DNA of 64,000 bases, from assembly GCF_003244875.1 (NCBI RefSeq), contig NZ_LXXZ01000087.1, positions 97,577 to 161,576 on the forward strand, read 5' to 3'. This DNA comes from Stenotrophomonas sepilia. GTDB taxonomy: Bacteria; Pseudomonadota; Gammaproteobacteria; Xanthomonadales; Xanthomonadaceae. The position numbers and the translations under genes are program-made. The notes beneath the pieces were generated by a model that ran no database searches, was not told the DNA's origin, and saw nothing but the letters and a program-made list of their open reading frames with translations. Shown here one piece after another: positions 41,303 through 50,516 of this stretch (its first letter is position 1; each line of letters begins with the position of its first letter).

Positions 41303-42247
41303 CTATCCCTCGTTGGCGACGCCGTGCGGTACGTGGCCGGCAGCCACATGCTCGCGGGCGCTGTCGATGTTGTGCTGCGAATCATCGAAGAAGATGTCGG
41401 CACCGAAGGCCTGCAGGAACGGCCCCTTGTGCCGGCCGCCGAGGAACAGCGCTTCGTCCAGGCGCACGCCCCACTCCCGCAGGGTGCGGATCACCCGCTC
41501 GTGCGCCGGGGCCGACCGCGCGGTCACCAATGCGGTACGGATCGGCGCGCTGTCGCCAGCCGGGAACACTTCCTGCAGCGTGTGCAGGGCCGACAGGAAG
41601 CCGCGGAAGGGGCCGCCACTGAGTGGCTCGCGGGCGCGTTCGCGTTCGTGGCGGCCAAAGGCTTCCACGCCCTGCTCGCGCGAAATGCGCTCACTCTCGT
41701 CACCGAAGATCACTGCGTCACCGTCGAAGGCAATGCGCAGCTGGCCGGCCGGGCGACCGGTATCGATCTGGTCGGCCGCTGCCGCAGCGGTCTCGCCCGG
41801 TGGTTTGGGCAGGATGGTCGCCGCCGCGATGCCATGGCGCAGCGCACTGCGCACCGATTCCGGGTTGGCCGACAGGAACAGGTCGGTGCCGAACGGCTTC
41901 ACATACGGCCAGGTCGGCTCGCCAGCGGTGAACGTCGCACGGATGATGCCCAGGCCGTAATGCTGGATCGAGTTGAAGATGCGCAGGCCGGTATCGGCCG
42001 AGTTGCGCGACAGCAGGATCACCTCGACCCGCGGGTTCTCCGGGCTGGCACCCTGGTTCAGTGCCAGCAGCTTGCGCACCACGGGAAAGGCCACGCCGGG
42101 GCCGAGGATGTCGTCCTCATGCTGGCGCTGGAACTCGGCATAGGCCGCCACGCCATCGCTCTCGAACAGCGCATGGCTTTCCTCGAGGTCGAACAGCGCG
42201 CGCGAGGTGACCGCGACGGTCAGCAAACGGGGGGAGTTGTCGCCCAT
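41303..42247 (-). CDS. 5'-nucleotidase (cytosolic NT5 type I-like family)
   Basis: A 314-residue protein starting MGDNSPRLLTVAVTSRALFD at 42247 (GAAGGA 10 nt upstream; an ATG at 42298 is in frame but less likely). It matches the family named 5'-nucleotidase (PF06189): VILLSRNSADTGLRIFNSIQ (DxDx-like and S/T motifs), LFLSANPESVRSAL, and the acidic RIAFDGDAVIFGDESER, and a late VFDDSQHNI-like IFFDDSQHNIDSA. It should dephosphorylate nucleoside monophosphates in the cytoplasm. nadK is next upstream on the same strand, 47 bp away, so they may be co-transcribed. Confidence 0.82.
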   Translation of the reverse strand: MGDNSPRLLTVAVTSRALFDLEESHALFESDGVAAYAEFQRQHEDDILGPGVAFPVVRKLLALNQGASPENPRVEVILLSRNSADTGLRIFNSIQHYGLGIIRATFTAGEPTWPYVKPFGTDLFLSANPESVRSALRHGIAAATILPKPPGETAAAAADQIDTGRPAGQLRIAFDGDAVIFGDESERISREQGVEAFGRHERERAREPLSGGPFRGFLSALHTLQEVFPAGDSAPIRTALVTARSAPAHERVIRTLREWGVRLDEALFLGGRHKGPFLQAFGADIFFDDSQHNIDSAREHVAAGHVPHGVANEG

Positions 42248-42294
42248 CGGTGGGGGTCCTTCAAGCGGTCGGCGGGGCCGGCCGCCCATTGTCC

Positions 42295-43068
42295 TCAAAA
42301 AACGAACTGTTCGCTCAGGATCCGGTCTTCCAGGTTGTGCTCCGGGTCGAACAGCAGGGTCACACGACGGTCCCTCGACTCACGGATGGTCACCTCGACC
42401 ACATCGCGGGTCTCGTGCGAATCAGCGGTGACGCTGACCGGACGCTTGTAGGGATCGAGCACGCGGAAGCGCACTTCGGTGTCGGCCTTGAGGATCGCCC
42501 CGCGCCAGCGTCGCGGCCGATACGGAGCCAGCGGCGTCAGCGCGATGGTATGCGACCCCAGCGGCAACACCGGGCCGTGCGCGGAATAATTGTAGGCGGT
42601 ACTGCCGGCCGGGGTGGCCACCAGCACGCCGTCACCGATCAGCTCGGCCACCCGCTCCTGGCCGTTGAGGTCGATGCCGATATGGGCCGCCTGCCGGGTC
42701 TGCCGAAGCAGCGAGACATCGTTGTAGGCCAGCGACCCGGTGCTGGTGCCGGACTCGGTCAGCGCCACCATTTCCAGCGGGCGCAGGTTGGCCGGCTCGG
42801 CACGCGCAATGCGGGCCTGCACGTCATCGTCACCGCGGTACTGGTTCATCAGGAAGCCAACGGTGCCCAGCTTCATGCCGAACACCGGCTTGCCCAGGTG
42901 CCCGTGCCGGTGCAGGGTCTGCAGCATGAAACCGTCGCCACCCAGCGGGCACAGCACGTCGGCCTGCTCGGGCGCGTGATCGCCATAACGCGAGATCATC
43001 GCCGCGCGGGCCATCTGTGCAGGTTCGGTGCTGCTGGCCAGGAAAGCGATGCGGGGGGTGTCGCTCAT
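42295..43068 (-). CDS. nadK: NAD kinase
   Basis: A 257-residue NAD kinase, making NADP. ATG at 43068 ([20 protein letters not shown]). GGDG of the diacylglycerol-kinase-type fold is in [26 protein letters not shown] replaces the usual NE(D/A) region, and [19 protein letters not shown] is the conserved ATP/NAD-binding block. C-terminal [17 protein letters not shown] matches the Xanthomonadaceae enzyme. The 28 codons upstream to 43152 are not coding-like. Confidence 0.93.
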   Translation of the reverse strand: MSDTPRIAFLASSTEPAQMARAAMISRYGDHAPEQADVLCPLGGDGFMLQTLHRHGHLGKPVFGMKLGTVGFLMNQYRGDDDVQARIARAEPANLRPLEMVALTESGTSTGSLAYNDVSLLRQTRQAAHIGIDLNGQERVAELIGDGVLVATPAGSTAYNYSAHGPVLPLGSHTIALTPLAPYRPRRWRGAILKADTEVRFRVLDPYKRPVSVTADSHETRDVVEVTIRESRDRRVTLLFDPEHNLEDRILSEQFVF

Positions 43069-43110
43069 CGGTGGATCCGGGTGGGTGTGCCAGCAAGAGC
43101 ATACCCGGTC

Positions 43111-43180
43111 GTGCCGGCCGCTGGCCGGCTGCTGCACCCGGTTGCGATTCATGAGGTTGCCGGCCAGCGGCCGGCACTAC
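43111..43180. repeat. Inverted pair of GTAG/SMAG palindromes
   Basis: GTGCCGGCCGCTGGCCGGC (43111-43129) and GTTGCCGGCCAGCGGCCGGCACTAC (43156-43180) are facing copies of the same family, about 26 nt apart, between nadK and the glutamate dehydrogenase gene on the minus strand. Confidence 0.75.
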
Positions 43181-43192
43181 CAGACAATGCAG

Positions 43193-43218
43193 AACGGCCC
43201 CGCTTTCGCGGGGCCGTT
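43193..43218 (-). terminator. Strong hairpin downstream of the glutamate dehydrogenase gene
   Basis: A perfect 11-bp stem (AACGGCCCCGC and its complement, TTTC loop). On the minus strand it lies 131 bp after the glutamate dehydrogenase stop, before nadK. The arms end in AA/TT but there is no real U-run, so it could work in either direction or only stabilise RNA. Confidence 0.5.
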
Positions 43219-43241
43219 CCTCCAACTGCTGCAGATCAGGA

Positions 43242-43262
43242 GCCCCCCTGAGTCAGGGGGGC
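43242..43262 (-). terminator. Second hairpin downstream of glutamate dehydrogenase
   Basis: GCCCCCCTGAGTCAGGGGGGC is a perfect 9-bp stem with a 3-nt loop, nearer the gene end (88 bp after the stop). No U-tract. With the hairpin at 43193 it forms a double hairpin that should stop or stabilise the 5-kb transcript. Confidence 0.5.
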
Positions 43263-43349
43263 GCGCCAACGGCGCGGGGGTCTGGGAGCATGGTTGGCAT
43301 GGGGCCCACGGTTTGCAGAGCAATCCGTGGGGCGTCAGCGCGAATGCGC

Positions 43350-46300
43350 TTACGCACCATGCGCGGCCAGCTGGCCCAGGCGCTGCACCGCGACCGAGAC
43401 GGTCGGGTAGTCCAGGGTCTTCTGCTCGGCCAGTTCGGCCAGCATCGCCAGGGTGAAGCGCAGGCTGTTGTCGTCGCGGCCCATCCAGGCAGCGACCTTG
43501 GCCTCGGCACTGCTGCCCTTGGTGCCCAGCACCTGCCCGGCCAGGTTGCGGTGGTTGGCTGCAAGCTCGTCACGCAGCACGCCACGCGCCACCGCGTGCC
43601 AACGACCGTTGACCTCCAACGCGTCGACCTGCTCGAACAGCCACGGCAGCTGCAGGGCATCGCCCAGGCGGAAGTGGACCTTGGACACGTCCACCGGCTT
43701 CAGCTTGCGGGTGCGGGCCAGCTCGATGATGTCGAACGCCGGCTCCAGGAAGTGCAGTTCGGCCAGCTGCTGTGCCAGTGCAGACGGCAGGCCCTTTTCC
43801 TTCCACTCGGCCACCAGGGCTTCGTAGGTCGGACGCTGCGAATCCGGCAGCACGCCCGAAGCGACGCGGATGTCGTTGAACGGTCCCTGGTAGCGGTTGA
43901 CCGCTTCGGTGATGCCCGGCATCGCGCCCGGGCGCGACAGCAGCCAACGCACGAACGAGCGCTGCAGCTTCCAGATCACTTCCAGGGCGTCGATCTGCAC
44001 CGACTCCGGCACCTTGCCGTCGAGGGCATCGATCTGTGCCCACAACGCGCGCGCATCCAGCGTTTCGCGGCTGATGGTGTAGGCCTTGGCGACCTCGGCG
44101 ATGGAACGGCCGGTGTCTTCCTGCATGCGCATCAGGAAGGTGGCGCCCATGCGGTTGATGGTCTGGTTGGTCACGGCCGTGGCGATGATTTCGCGCTTCA
44201 GGCGGTGACGCTCCATCGCGTCGGCGTACTTCTTCTGCAGCGGGGTCGGGAAGTAGCGCTGCAGCTCCTTGGACAGGTACGGATCTTCCGGGATGTCCGA
44301 ATCCAGCAGCTGGTTGAACGCCACCAGCTTGGAATAGGACAGCAGGACCGACAGCTCCGGACGGGTCAGGCCCTGGCCGCGTGCCTTGCGCTGCGAGAGC
44401 TCGGCATCGGACGGCAGGAACTCGATCTGGCGGTCGAGCAGGCCCTGCTGTTCCAGGGTGCGGATGAAGTGCTGCTTGGACCCCAGGCGCTTGACTGCCA
44501 TCCGCTCCATCAGGCTCAGTGCCTGGTTCTGGCGATAGTTGTCGTTGAGCACCAGCTCGGCGACTTCATCGGTCATCGAGGCCAGCAGCTTGTTGCGCTG
44601 CTCGACGGTCAGCTTCTTGGCCCGCACCACATCGTTGAGCAGGATCTTGATGTTGACTTCATGGTCGGAGGTGTCGACACCGGCCGAGTTGTCGATGAAG
44701 TCGGTGTTGAGCAGCACGCCGGCCTGGGCAGCTTCGATGCGGCCCAGCTGGGTCATGCCCAGGTTGCCGCCCTCGCCCACCAACTTGCAGCGCAGCTCGC
44801 CACCGTTCACGCGCAGTGCGTTGTTGGCGCGGTCGCCGACATCACTGTGCTGCTCGCTGGCAGCCTTGACGTAGGTACCGATGCCGCCGTTCCACAGCAG
44901 GTCGACCGGTGCCTTCAGGATCGCGCTCATCAGATCGTTCGGCGACAGCGCCTTGACGTTCTCGTCCAGACCCAGCGCCTCACGCACCTGCGGGGTGATC
45001 TCGATCGACTTCAGGCTGCGCGGATACACGCCGCCGCCCTTGCTGATCAGCTTGGTGTCGTAGTCCGCCCAGCTCGAACGCGGCAGGGTGAACAGGCGCT
45101 CACGCTCGATGAACGACGTGGCCGCATCCGGATTCGGGTCCAGGAAGATGTGGCGGTGGTCGAACGCAGCGACCAGGCGGATATGGCGCGACAGCAGCAT
45201 GCCATTGCCGAACACGTCGCCGGACATGTCGCCGACGCCGACCGCAGTGAAGTCCTGGCTCTGGCTGTCACGGCCCAGCGCACGGAAGTGGCGCTTGACC
45301 GACTCCCACGCACCGCGCGCGGTGATGCCCATGCCCTTGTGGTCGTAGCCGACCGAACCACCGGAGGCGAACGCATCGCCCATCCAGAAGCCGTGCGCGA
45401 TGGCCAGGCCGTTGGCGATGTCGGAGAAGGTCGCGGTGCCCTTGTCGGCGGCCACCACCAGGTACGGATCGTCCATGTCGTGGCGCACGACATCCACCGG
45501 CGGCACGATCTTGTTGTTGACGATGTTGTCGGTGATGTCCAGCAGGCCCTGGATGAACAGCTTGTAGCAGGCCACGCCATTGGCGAAGATCGCGTCGCGA
45601 TCGCCGTTCACCGGCGGGGTCTTGGCGAAGAAGCCACCCTTCGCGCCGACCGGCACGATGACGGTGTTCTTGACCATCTGTGCCTTGACCAGGCCCAGCA
45701 CTTCGGTACGGAAGTCTTCGCGACGGTCCGACCAGCGCAGGCCGCCACGCGCAACCGCGCCGAAGCGCAGGTGGGTACCTTCCACGCGCGGGCCGTACAC
45801 GAAGATCTCGCGGTACGGGCGCGGCTTCGGCAGGTCCGGCACCAGCGCCGAATCGAACTTGAAGCTGATGACATGGCCGTGCTGGCCGTTGGCATCGGTC
45901 TGGTAGTAGCTGGTACGCAGGGTCGCGTCGATCACGCCCATGAACGAGCGCAGGATGCGGTCCTCGTCCAGGCTGGACACGCGATCCATCAGCTTCAGCA
46001 GCGCATCGCGCGCGGCCTGCATCTGCGCGTCGCGGTCACCCTTGCGGGCATCGACCACGCTCTTGAGCACCTTCAGGGTGGCGTCGTCGCCAGCGGCCAG
46101 CACATCGAAGTGGGCCTTCAGCTGGGCCTGGCCGGCCGAGATGTCGTCCTTGCTCTCATGGCCGGTGGCCGGATCGAAGCGGGCCTCGAACAGTTCGACC
46201 AGCAGGCGGGCCAGCAGCGGGTAACGCGCGAAGGTGCCTTCCACGTAGGCCTGCGAGAACGGCACGCCGGTCTGCAGCAGGTACTTGCAGTAGCCACGCA

Positions 46301-48326
46301 GCATGGCGACCTGGCGCCAGTGCAGGCCAGCTGCCAGCACCAGGCGGTTGAAGCCGTCGTTCTCGGCGTCGCCGTGCCAGACGCGGGCGAAGGTCTCGCC
46401 GAAGGCTTCATCGACACTGGCGGCATCGATCGCGCCAGCGGTCGACTCGACCTCGAAGTCCTGCACGTACACCGGCGCGTTGTCGACCGACAGGCGGTAC
46501 GGACGTTCGGCGATCACGCGCAGGCCCATGTTTTCCATCATCGGCAGCGCGTCCGACAGCGGGATGTCATCCAGCTGGCGATACAGCTTCAGGCGCAGGC
46601 CATCGCCGCTTTCGCGCGGCACGGCCTGCAGGCTCAGGCGCAGGTCGTCCGGGCCGGTCAGCGCGTCGAGCTGGCTGACATCGTTGGCGGCAACGGCGGT
46701 GCTGTTGTCTTCGATGTAGCCGGCCGGCAGCGCCTTGCCGATGCGGGCGGCGATGCGCAGGCCTTCGGTCTCGCCGTGGCGGCTCACCAGCGCTTCGCGC
46801 AGGTCGTCCTGCCAGTTACGCAGCACCTGGGCCAGCTTCTGCTCCAGTTCGGCGGTATCAACGTCGAGCATTTCACCCGGCTTCGGGCGCACGATCAGGT
46901 GCACCTGCGCCAGCGGCGATTCGCCCAGCACCACCGAGCTGTCGACGAACTCGCCGTGCAGCGCGTCCTTGAGCATTGCTTCGATGCGCAGGCGCACGTC
47001 GGTGTTGAAGCGCTCGCGCGGCAGGTAGACCAGCGCGGAGATGAAACGGCTGTACTTGTCGCGGCGCAGGAACAGGCGGCTGCGCACGCGTTCCTGCAGG
47101 CCCAGCACGCCCATCGCGGTGCGGAACAGTTCGTCCTCGCTGGACTGGAACAGTTCTTCGCGCGGCAGGGTTTCCAGGATATGGCGCAGGGCCTTGCCAC
47201 TGTGGCTGGCGGGGGCCAGCCCGGACTGCTTCATCACGTGCTCGTGGCGCTGGCGCACCAGCGGGATTTCCCACGGGCGACGGTTGTAGGCGCTGGAGGT
47301 GAACAGCCCGAGGAAACGCTGCTCGCCGATGATCTTGCCCTTGGCGTCGAACTCCAGCACGCCGATGTAGTCCATGTAGCCGGCGCGGTGCACGCGCGAA
47401 CGGGCATTGGTCTTGGTCAGGATCAGCGCATCCTTCAAACCGGACGTGGTGTTCAGGCCCTGCGCGGCCAGCGTCTTGACCGGACGGGCGGCGGACTTGT
47501 CCTTGCCACGCATCAGGCCCAGGCCGGTGTCGTTCAGCGGCGCCAGCACCTCTTCCTTGCCCTGCTTCTCGACGCGGTACTCGCGGTAGCCGAAGAAGGT
47601 GAAGTGGTTGTCAGCGGCCCAGCGCAGGAACTCCTGTGCTTCCTTGCGCGACGCGTCGTCGACCGGCAGCTGGCGGCTGCCCAGGTCGTCGGCCAGCGCC
47701 AGCGCCTTGTCCTTCATCGGCTGCCAGTCGCGCACGATCGCACGCACTTCATCCAGCGCCTTGTTGATGGCCTGCTCGATGGCAGCCATCGCATCGGCCG
47801 GCTGGCGGTCGATTTCCAGCAGCATCACCGACTCGGCATCACCTTCGCCGACCTTGACCAGCTTGCCGGCCTTGTCGCGGGTGAAACGCAGTACCGGGTG
47901 GCCCAGCACGTGGACGCCCACGCCCTGCTCGGCCAGCGACATGGTGACGGTATCGACCAGGAACGGCATGTCGTCGTTGACGATCTGCAGCACGGTATGC
48001 GGCGATTCCCAACCGTTGGCCTTCGCGGTCGGATTGAACACGCGGACGTTGGCCTTGCCAGCCTTGCGGGCCCGGGCGAATTCCAGCGTCTCAGCCGCGA
48101 GAGCGGCCCACTCTTCAGCGCTGTGGTGCGGGAACTCGTCCGACTCCATGCGCTTGTAGAAGTCAGTGGCGAAGGCCACTGCTTCGGCCTGTGCGGCCGC
48201 GGGGTAGCGCTTGCGCAAGGCCGTGTACACCGGCTCCAGGGAGAAACCAGCGGTCACTGCGACCTCCGACTCTGCTGGTTTCGTCTTGTTTTTCACGGTC
48301 TTGGCTGCGGTTTTTTGCGGTTTCAT
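43350..48326 (-). CDS. gdhB: NAD-specific glutamate dehydrogenase, 180-kDa class
   Basis: A 1658-residue enzyme converting glutamate to 2-oxoglutarate and ammonia with NAD+. Starts MKPQKTAAKTVKNKTKPAES at 48326. The size matches the large L-GDH class (about 1600 aa) described in Pseudomonas and Streptomyces, not the 50-kDa hexameric type. The N-terminal region (ACT-like, IVNDDMPFLVDTVTMSLAEQ) is followed by the catalytic core around residues 700-1200, with PVGAKGGFFAKT (the substrate-binding Lys of KGGF), VACYKLFIQGLLDITDN and the Rossmann part. Large-class GDHs are allosterically regulated. Monocistronic, with two hairpins downstream. Confidence 0.95.
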   Translation of the reverse strand: MKPQKTAAKTVKNKTKPAESEVAVTAGFSLEPVYTALRKRYPAAAQAEAVAFATDFYKRMESDEFPHHSAEEWAALAAETLEFARARKAGKANVRVFNPTAKANGWESPHTVLQIVNDDMPFLVDTVTMSLAEQGVGVHVLGHPVLRFTRDKAGKLVKVGEGDAESVMLLEIDRQPADAMAAIEQAINKALDEVRAIVRDWQPMKDKALALADDLGSRQLPVDDASRKEAQEFLRWAADNHFTFFGYREYRVEKQGKEEVLAPLNDTGLGLMRGKDKSAARPVKTLAAQGLNTTSGLKDALILTKTNARSRVHRAGYMDYIGVLEFDAKGKIIGEQRFLGLFTSSAYNRRPWEIPLVRQRHEHVMKQSGLAPASHSGKALRHILETLPREELFQSSEDELFRTAMGVLGLQERVRSRLFLRRDKYSRFISALVYLPRERFNTDVRLRIEAMLKDALHGEFVDSSVVLGESPLAQVHLIVRPKPGEMLDVDTAELEQKLAQVLRNWQDDLREALVSRHGETEGLRIAARIGKALPAGYIEDNSTAVAANDVSQLDALTGPDDLRLSLQAVPRESGDGLRLKLYRQLDDIPLSDALPMMENMGLRVIAERPYRLSVDNAPVYVQDFEVESTAGAIDAASVDEAFGETFARVWHGDAENDGFNRLVLAAGLHWRQVAMLRGYCKYLLQTGVPFSQAYVEGTFARYPLLARLLVELFEARFDPATGHESKDDISAGQAQLKAHFDVLAAGDDATLKVLKSVVDARKGDRDAQMQAARDALLKLMDRVSSLDEDRILRSFMGVIDATLRTSYYQTDANGQHGHVISFKFDSALVPDLPKPRPYREIFVYGPRVEGTHLRFGAVARGGLRWSDRREDFRTEVLGLVKAQMVKNTVIVPVGAKGGFFAKTPPVNGDRDAIFANGVACYKLFIQGLLDITDNIVNNKIVPPVDVVRHDMDDPYLVVAADKGTATFSDIANGLAIAHGFWMGDAFASGGSVGYDHKGMGITARGAWESVKRHFRALGRDSQSQDFTAVGVGDMSGDVFGNGMLLSRHIRLVAAFDHRHIFLDPNPDAATSFIERERLFTLPRSSWADYDTKLISKGGGVYPRSLKSIEITPQVREALGLDENVKALSPNDLMSAILKAPVDLLWNGGIGTYVKAASEQHSDVGDRANNALRVNGGELRCKLVGEGGNLGMTQLGRIEAAQAGVLLNTDFIDNSAGVDTSDHEVNIKILLNDVVRAKKLTVEQRNKLLASMTDEVAELVLNDNYRQNQALSLMERMAVKRLGSKQHFIRTLEQQGLLDRQIEFLPSDAELSQRKARGQGLTRPELSVLLSYSKLVAFNQLLDSDIPEDPYLSKELQRYFPTPLQKKYADAMERHRLKREIIATAVTNQTINRMGATFLMRMQEDTGRSIAEVAKAYTISRETLDARALWAQIDALDGKVPESVQIDALEVIWKLQRSFVRWLLSRPGAMPGITEAVNRYQGPFNDIRVASGVLPDSQRPTYEALVAEWKEKGLPSALAQQLAELHFLEPAFDIIELARTRKLKPVDVSKVHFRLGDALQLPWLFEQVDALEVNGRWHAVARGVLRDELAANHRNLAGQVLGTKGSSAEAKVAAWMGRDDNSLRFTLAMLAELAEQKTLDYPTVSVAVQRLGQLAAHGA

Positions 48327-48362
48327 GGCAGAGCGATGCGCTTGCTCAGTTGGGAAAATGAA

Positions 48363-48368
48363 ATTGTA
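48363..48368 (-). promoter_or_regulatory. Possible -10 box of gdhB
   Basis: On the minus strand 48363-48368 reads TACAAT (5 of 6), placing transcription start near 48356, about 30 nt before the ATG. No good -35 is found at 16-18 bp, so the assignment is weak. Confidence 0.3.
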
Positions 48369-48556
48369 GCCCTACCGCACGAAAAGGCCTTGCTGCAGGA
48401 CGGAATAAGCAGATCCGGGTTTGCTGCGGTTTAGACGCCTATTCAGTTCGCTCCGGTATGGAGCGGGCGCCTGCTTGAGCACTGCCGACAGGATCGGCAA
48501 AGCGTGTTACCGGAAGACACACGCGGCGACACCGATTCGATTCCACAATCCTGAAC

Positions 48557-48572
48557 TGGACGGTATAGTCCA
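48557..48572 (+). promoter_or_regulatory. Operator-like palindrome over a -10 box ahead of the TetR gene
   Basis: TGGAC and GTCCA flank a 6-nt centre, GGTATA, with the -10-like TATAGT at 48564-48569 across its right half. The GTG of the TetR gene follows at 48577, 7 nt after the -10, so the transcript would start at the coding sequence (leaderless). A TetR dimer bound here would block its own promoter and the efflux operon. Inference from position and symmetry; the -35 (TTCCAC at 48541) is weak. Confidence 0.5.
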
Positions 48573-48576
48573 CCGC

Positions 48577-49233
48577 GTGAACCCGGCCTACCTTCCCGTT
48601 GCCCTCGACGCACGCGATGAGCGCGTGTTCGATGCCGTGCGCGAACTGCTGGCCCAGCAGGGCATGCAGATGAGCATGGACGCGGTGGCCCAGCATGCCG
48701 GCTGTTCCAAGCAGACCCTCTACTCGCGCTACGGCAGCAAGCAGCAACTGCTGCGCCGGGTAATGCAGCGCCACGTCGGCCACGCTACCGGCGCCATGGT
48801 TCGTGCACTCCGTACTGACGACCTGCGTGCCAGCCTGCTCCAGTTCGCCACCGACTTCCTGGAGCACTTCAACCAACCGCACGTGGGCCAGGCCTGCCGG
48901 CTGATCGCCGCCGACGCGGCCCAGTTTCCCGAAGAGGCGCGTACCCTGTACCGGCATGGCGCCGGCGCACTGGCGCTTCATCTTGCTGAATGGATTGAAA
49001 CCGTTTGCATGCAGGGCCAGCTCCGGCATGACGACCCGCACTTCATGGCCGAACTGCTGCTGAGCATGATCGCCGGTCAGGATTTCGACAAACAGCGCTT
49101 CCATACCCCCCACCGTGATGACGCGCTCTTGCGTCGGCGCTGGGCAGAGTTCTCCGTCGACAGCTTCCTGCGCGCCTTCGCGCCTCAGCCGTCGCCGGCC
49201 CCGTCTACAAACCAACCCCGGAGTTCCTCCTGA
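48577..49233 (+). CDS. TetR-family regulator of the adjacent RND pump
   Basis: A 218-residue repressor-type protein. The first plausible start is GTG at 48577 (MNPAYLPVALDARDERVFDA); the frame is open further upstream to 48421 but that stretch has poor coding character and crosses the operator-like palindrome. The HTH is in MSMDAVAQHAGCSKQTLYSR followed by YGSKQQLLRRVMQRH, the classic TetR N-terminus. The C-terminal ligand-binding domain has no diagnostic motif. Its TGA overlaps the ATG of the adaptor gene by 1 nt, so one transcript carries regulator and pump. The TetR gene is not divergent as smeT is to smeDEF, so this is another Sme-type system. Confidence 0.88.
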   Translation: MNPAYLPVALDARDERVFDAVRELLAQQGMQMSMDAVAQHAGCSKQTLYSRYGSKQQLLRRVMQRHVGHATGAMVRALRTDDLRASLLQFATDFLEHFNQPHVGQACRLIAADAAQFPEEARTLYRHGAGALALHLAEWIETVCMQGQLRHDDPHFMAELLLSMIAGQDFDKQRFHTPHRDDALLRRRWAEFSVDSFLRAFAPQPSPAPSTNQPRSSS

Positions 49234-50501
49234 TGACCGCCCCACTCCGCACCCTTGCCTTGACGTGCGCCGTTGCTGTCGCGCTGGCTGCCTGCAAGAA
49301 GCCGGAACAGCAGACGCCCCCGCCGCCGGAGGTGGGCGTGATCGACGCCAAGCCGCAGACCCTGCCGCTGCAGCGCGAGCTGGTCGGCCGCCTGTCGCCG
49401 TTCCGCAGCGCCGACGTCCGCGCACGCGTGCCCGGCGTGCTGCTCAAGCGGGTCTACCAGGAAGGCTCGCAGGTCAAGCAGGGCCAGACCCTGTTCCTGA
49501 TCGACCCGGCGCCGCTGCGTGCCTCGCTCAACGCCTCCGAGGCCCAGCTGGCCTCGGCCCGCGCGACCTACGCCAACGCCAAGGTCGCCGCCGATCGCGC
49601 ACGCTCGCTGGCCCCGCAGCAGTTCGTCTCCAAGTCCGACCTGGACAACGCCGAATCGGCCGAGCGCACCGCGCTGGCCGCGGTCAAGCAGGCCGAAGCG
49701 GCAGTGACCTCCTCGCGGATCAACCTGGGCTATGCCGAAGTGACCGCGCCGATCAGTGGCGTGGCCAACAAGCAGCAGGTCACCGAGGGTGCGCTGGTGG
49801 GCCAGGGCGATGTGACCCTGCTGACCACCGTCGACCAGCTCGACCCGCTGTACGTCAACTTCTCGTTGAGCGTGGACGAGCTGACCCAGCTGCGCGCGCA
49901 GCAGGCCAAGGGTGCGCTGGCGCTGTCCGGCGACGGCAAGGCCACGGTCAACGTCAAGCTGGCCGACGGCACCACCTATGGTGAGCCGGGCACGCTGGAC
50001 TTCTCCTCGACCACGGTCGACCCGGCCACCGGCGCCGTGTCGTTGCGCGCGCTGCTGCCGAACCCGCAGCAGATCCTGCTGCCGGGCGCGTTCGTCAGCT
50101 TCCAGGCCAACCTGGGCGAGCGCAACAACGCCTTCCTGGTGCCGCAGCAGGCCCTGCTGCGCGATACCACCGGCGGCTACGTGATGGTGGTCGGCGCCGA
50201 CGGCAAGGTCGTGCGCAAGAACGTGAAGACCGATGGCGCGCAGGGCGGCAACTGGCTGGTCAGCGACGGCCTGGCCGCCGGTGACAAGGTGATCGTGGCC
50301 GGCGTGCAGAAGGTCAAGGAAGGTGCACCGGCGGTGGCCAAGCCGTGGACCCCGGGCCAGGACGCCAACGGCAAGCCGGCCGCAGGCGGCGCCGCAGCGG
50401 CGGGCGCTGCACCGGCTGCAGGCAAGGCACCGGCCGACGCGGCCAAGCCCGAGCAGGCCGATGCGGCCAAGCCGGCCGCCACCGATTCGAACAAGCAGTA
50501 A
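49233..50501 (+). CDS. RND efflux periplasmic adaptor (membrane fusion protein), lipoprotein
   Basis: A 422-residue HlyD-type adaptor. A lipoprotein signal (MTAPLRTLALTCAVAVALAAC) with the lipobox LAAC places the lipid-modified Cys at 21, so it anchors in the inner membrane. The barrel-sandwich opening is PPPEVGVIDAKPQTLPLQRE, with the alpha-hairpin (ASLNASEAQLASARATYANA) and beta-barrel (GTLDFSSTTVDPATGAVSLR). The C-terminus is an unusual Ala/Pro/Lys-rich tail (KPAAGGAAAAGAAPAAGKAP). It should couple the pump to an outer-membrane channel such as TolC. The pair resembles S. maltophilia SmeGH, but I cannot tell the Sme pumps apart by eye. Confidence 0.92.
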   Translation: MTAPLRTLALTCAVAVALAACKKPEQQTPPPPEVGVIDAKPQTLPLQRELVGRLSPFRSADVRARVPGVLLKRVYQEGSQVKQGQTLFLIDPAPLRASLNASEAQLASARATYANAKVAADRARSLAPQQFVSKSDLDNAESAERTALAAVKQAEAAVTSSRINLGYAEVTAPISGVANKQQVTEGALVGQGDVTLLTTVDQLDPLYVNFSLSVDELTQLRAQQAKGALALSGDGKATVNVKLADGTTYGEPGTLDFSSTTVDPATGAVSLRALLPNPQQILLPGAFVSFQANLGERNNAFLVPQQALLRDTTGGYVMVVGADGKVVRKNVKTDGAQGGNWLVSDGLAAGDKVIVAGVQKVKEGAPAVAKPWTPGQDANGKPAAGGAAAAGAAPAAGKAPADAAKPEQADAAKPAATDSNKQ

Positions 50502-50516
50502 CGGGAACCTTCCGTC

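Noticed and set aside
43290..48434. 1714-codon plus-strand open frame opposite gdhB
   Set aside because: Mirror of the glutamate dehydrogenase gene in high-GC DNA; Arg/His/Gln/Val-rich, no domain, no ribosome-binding site.
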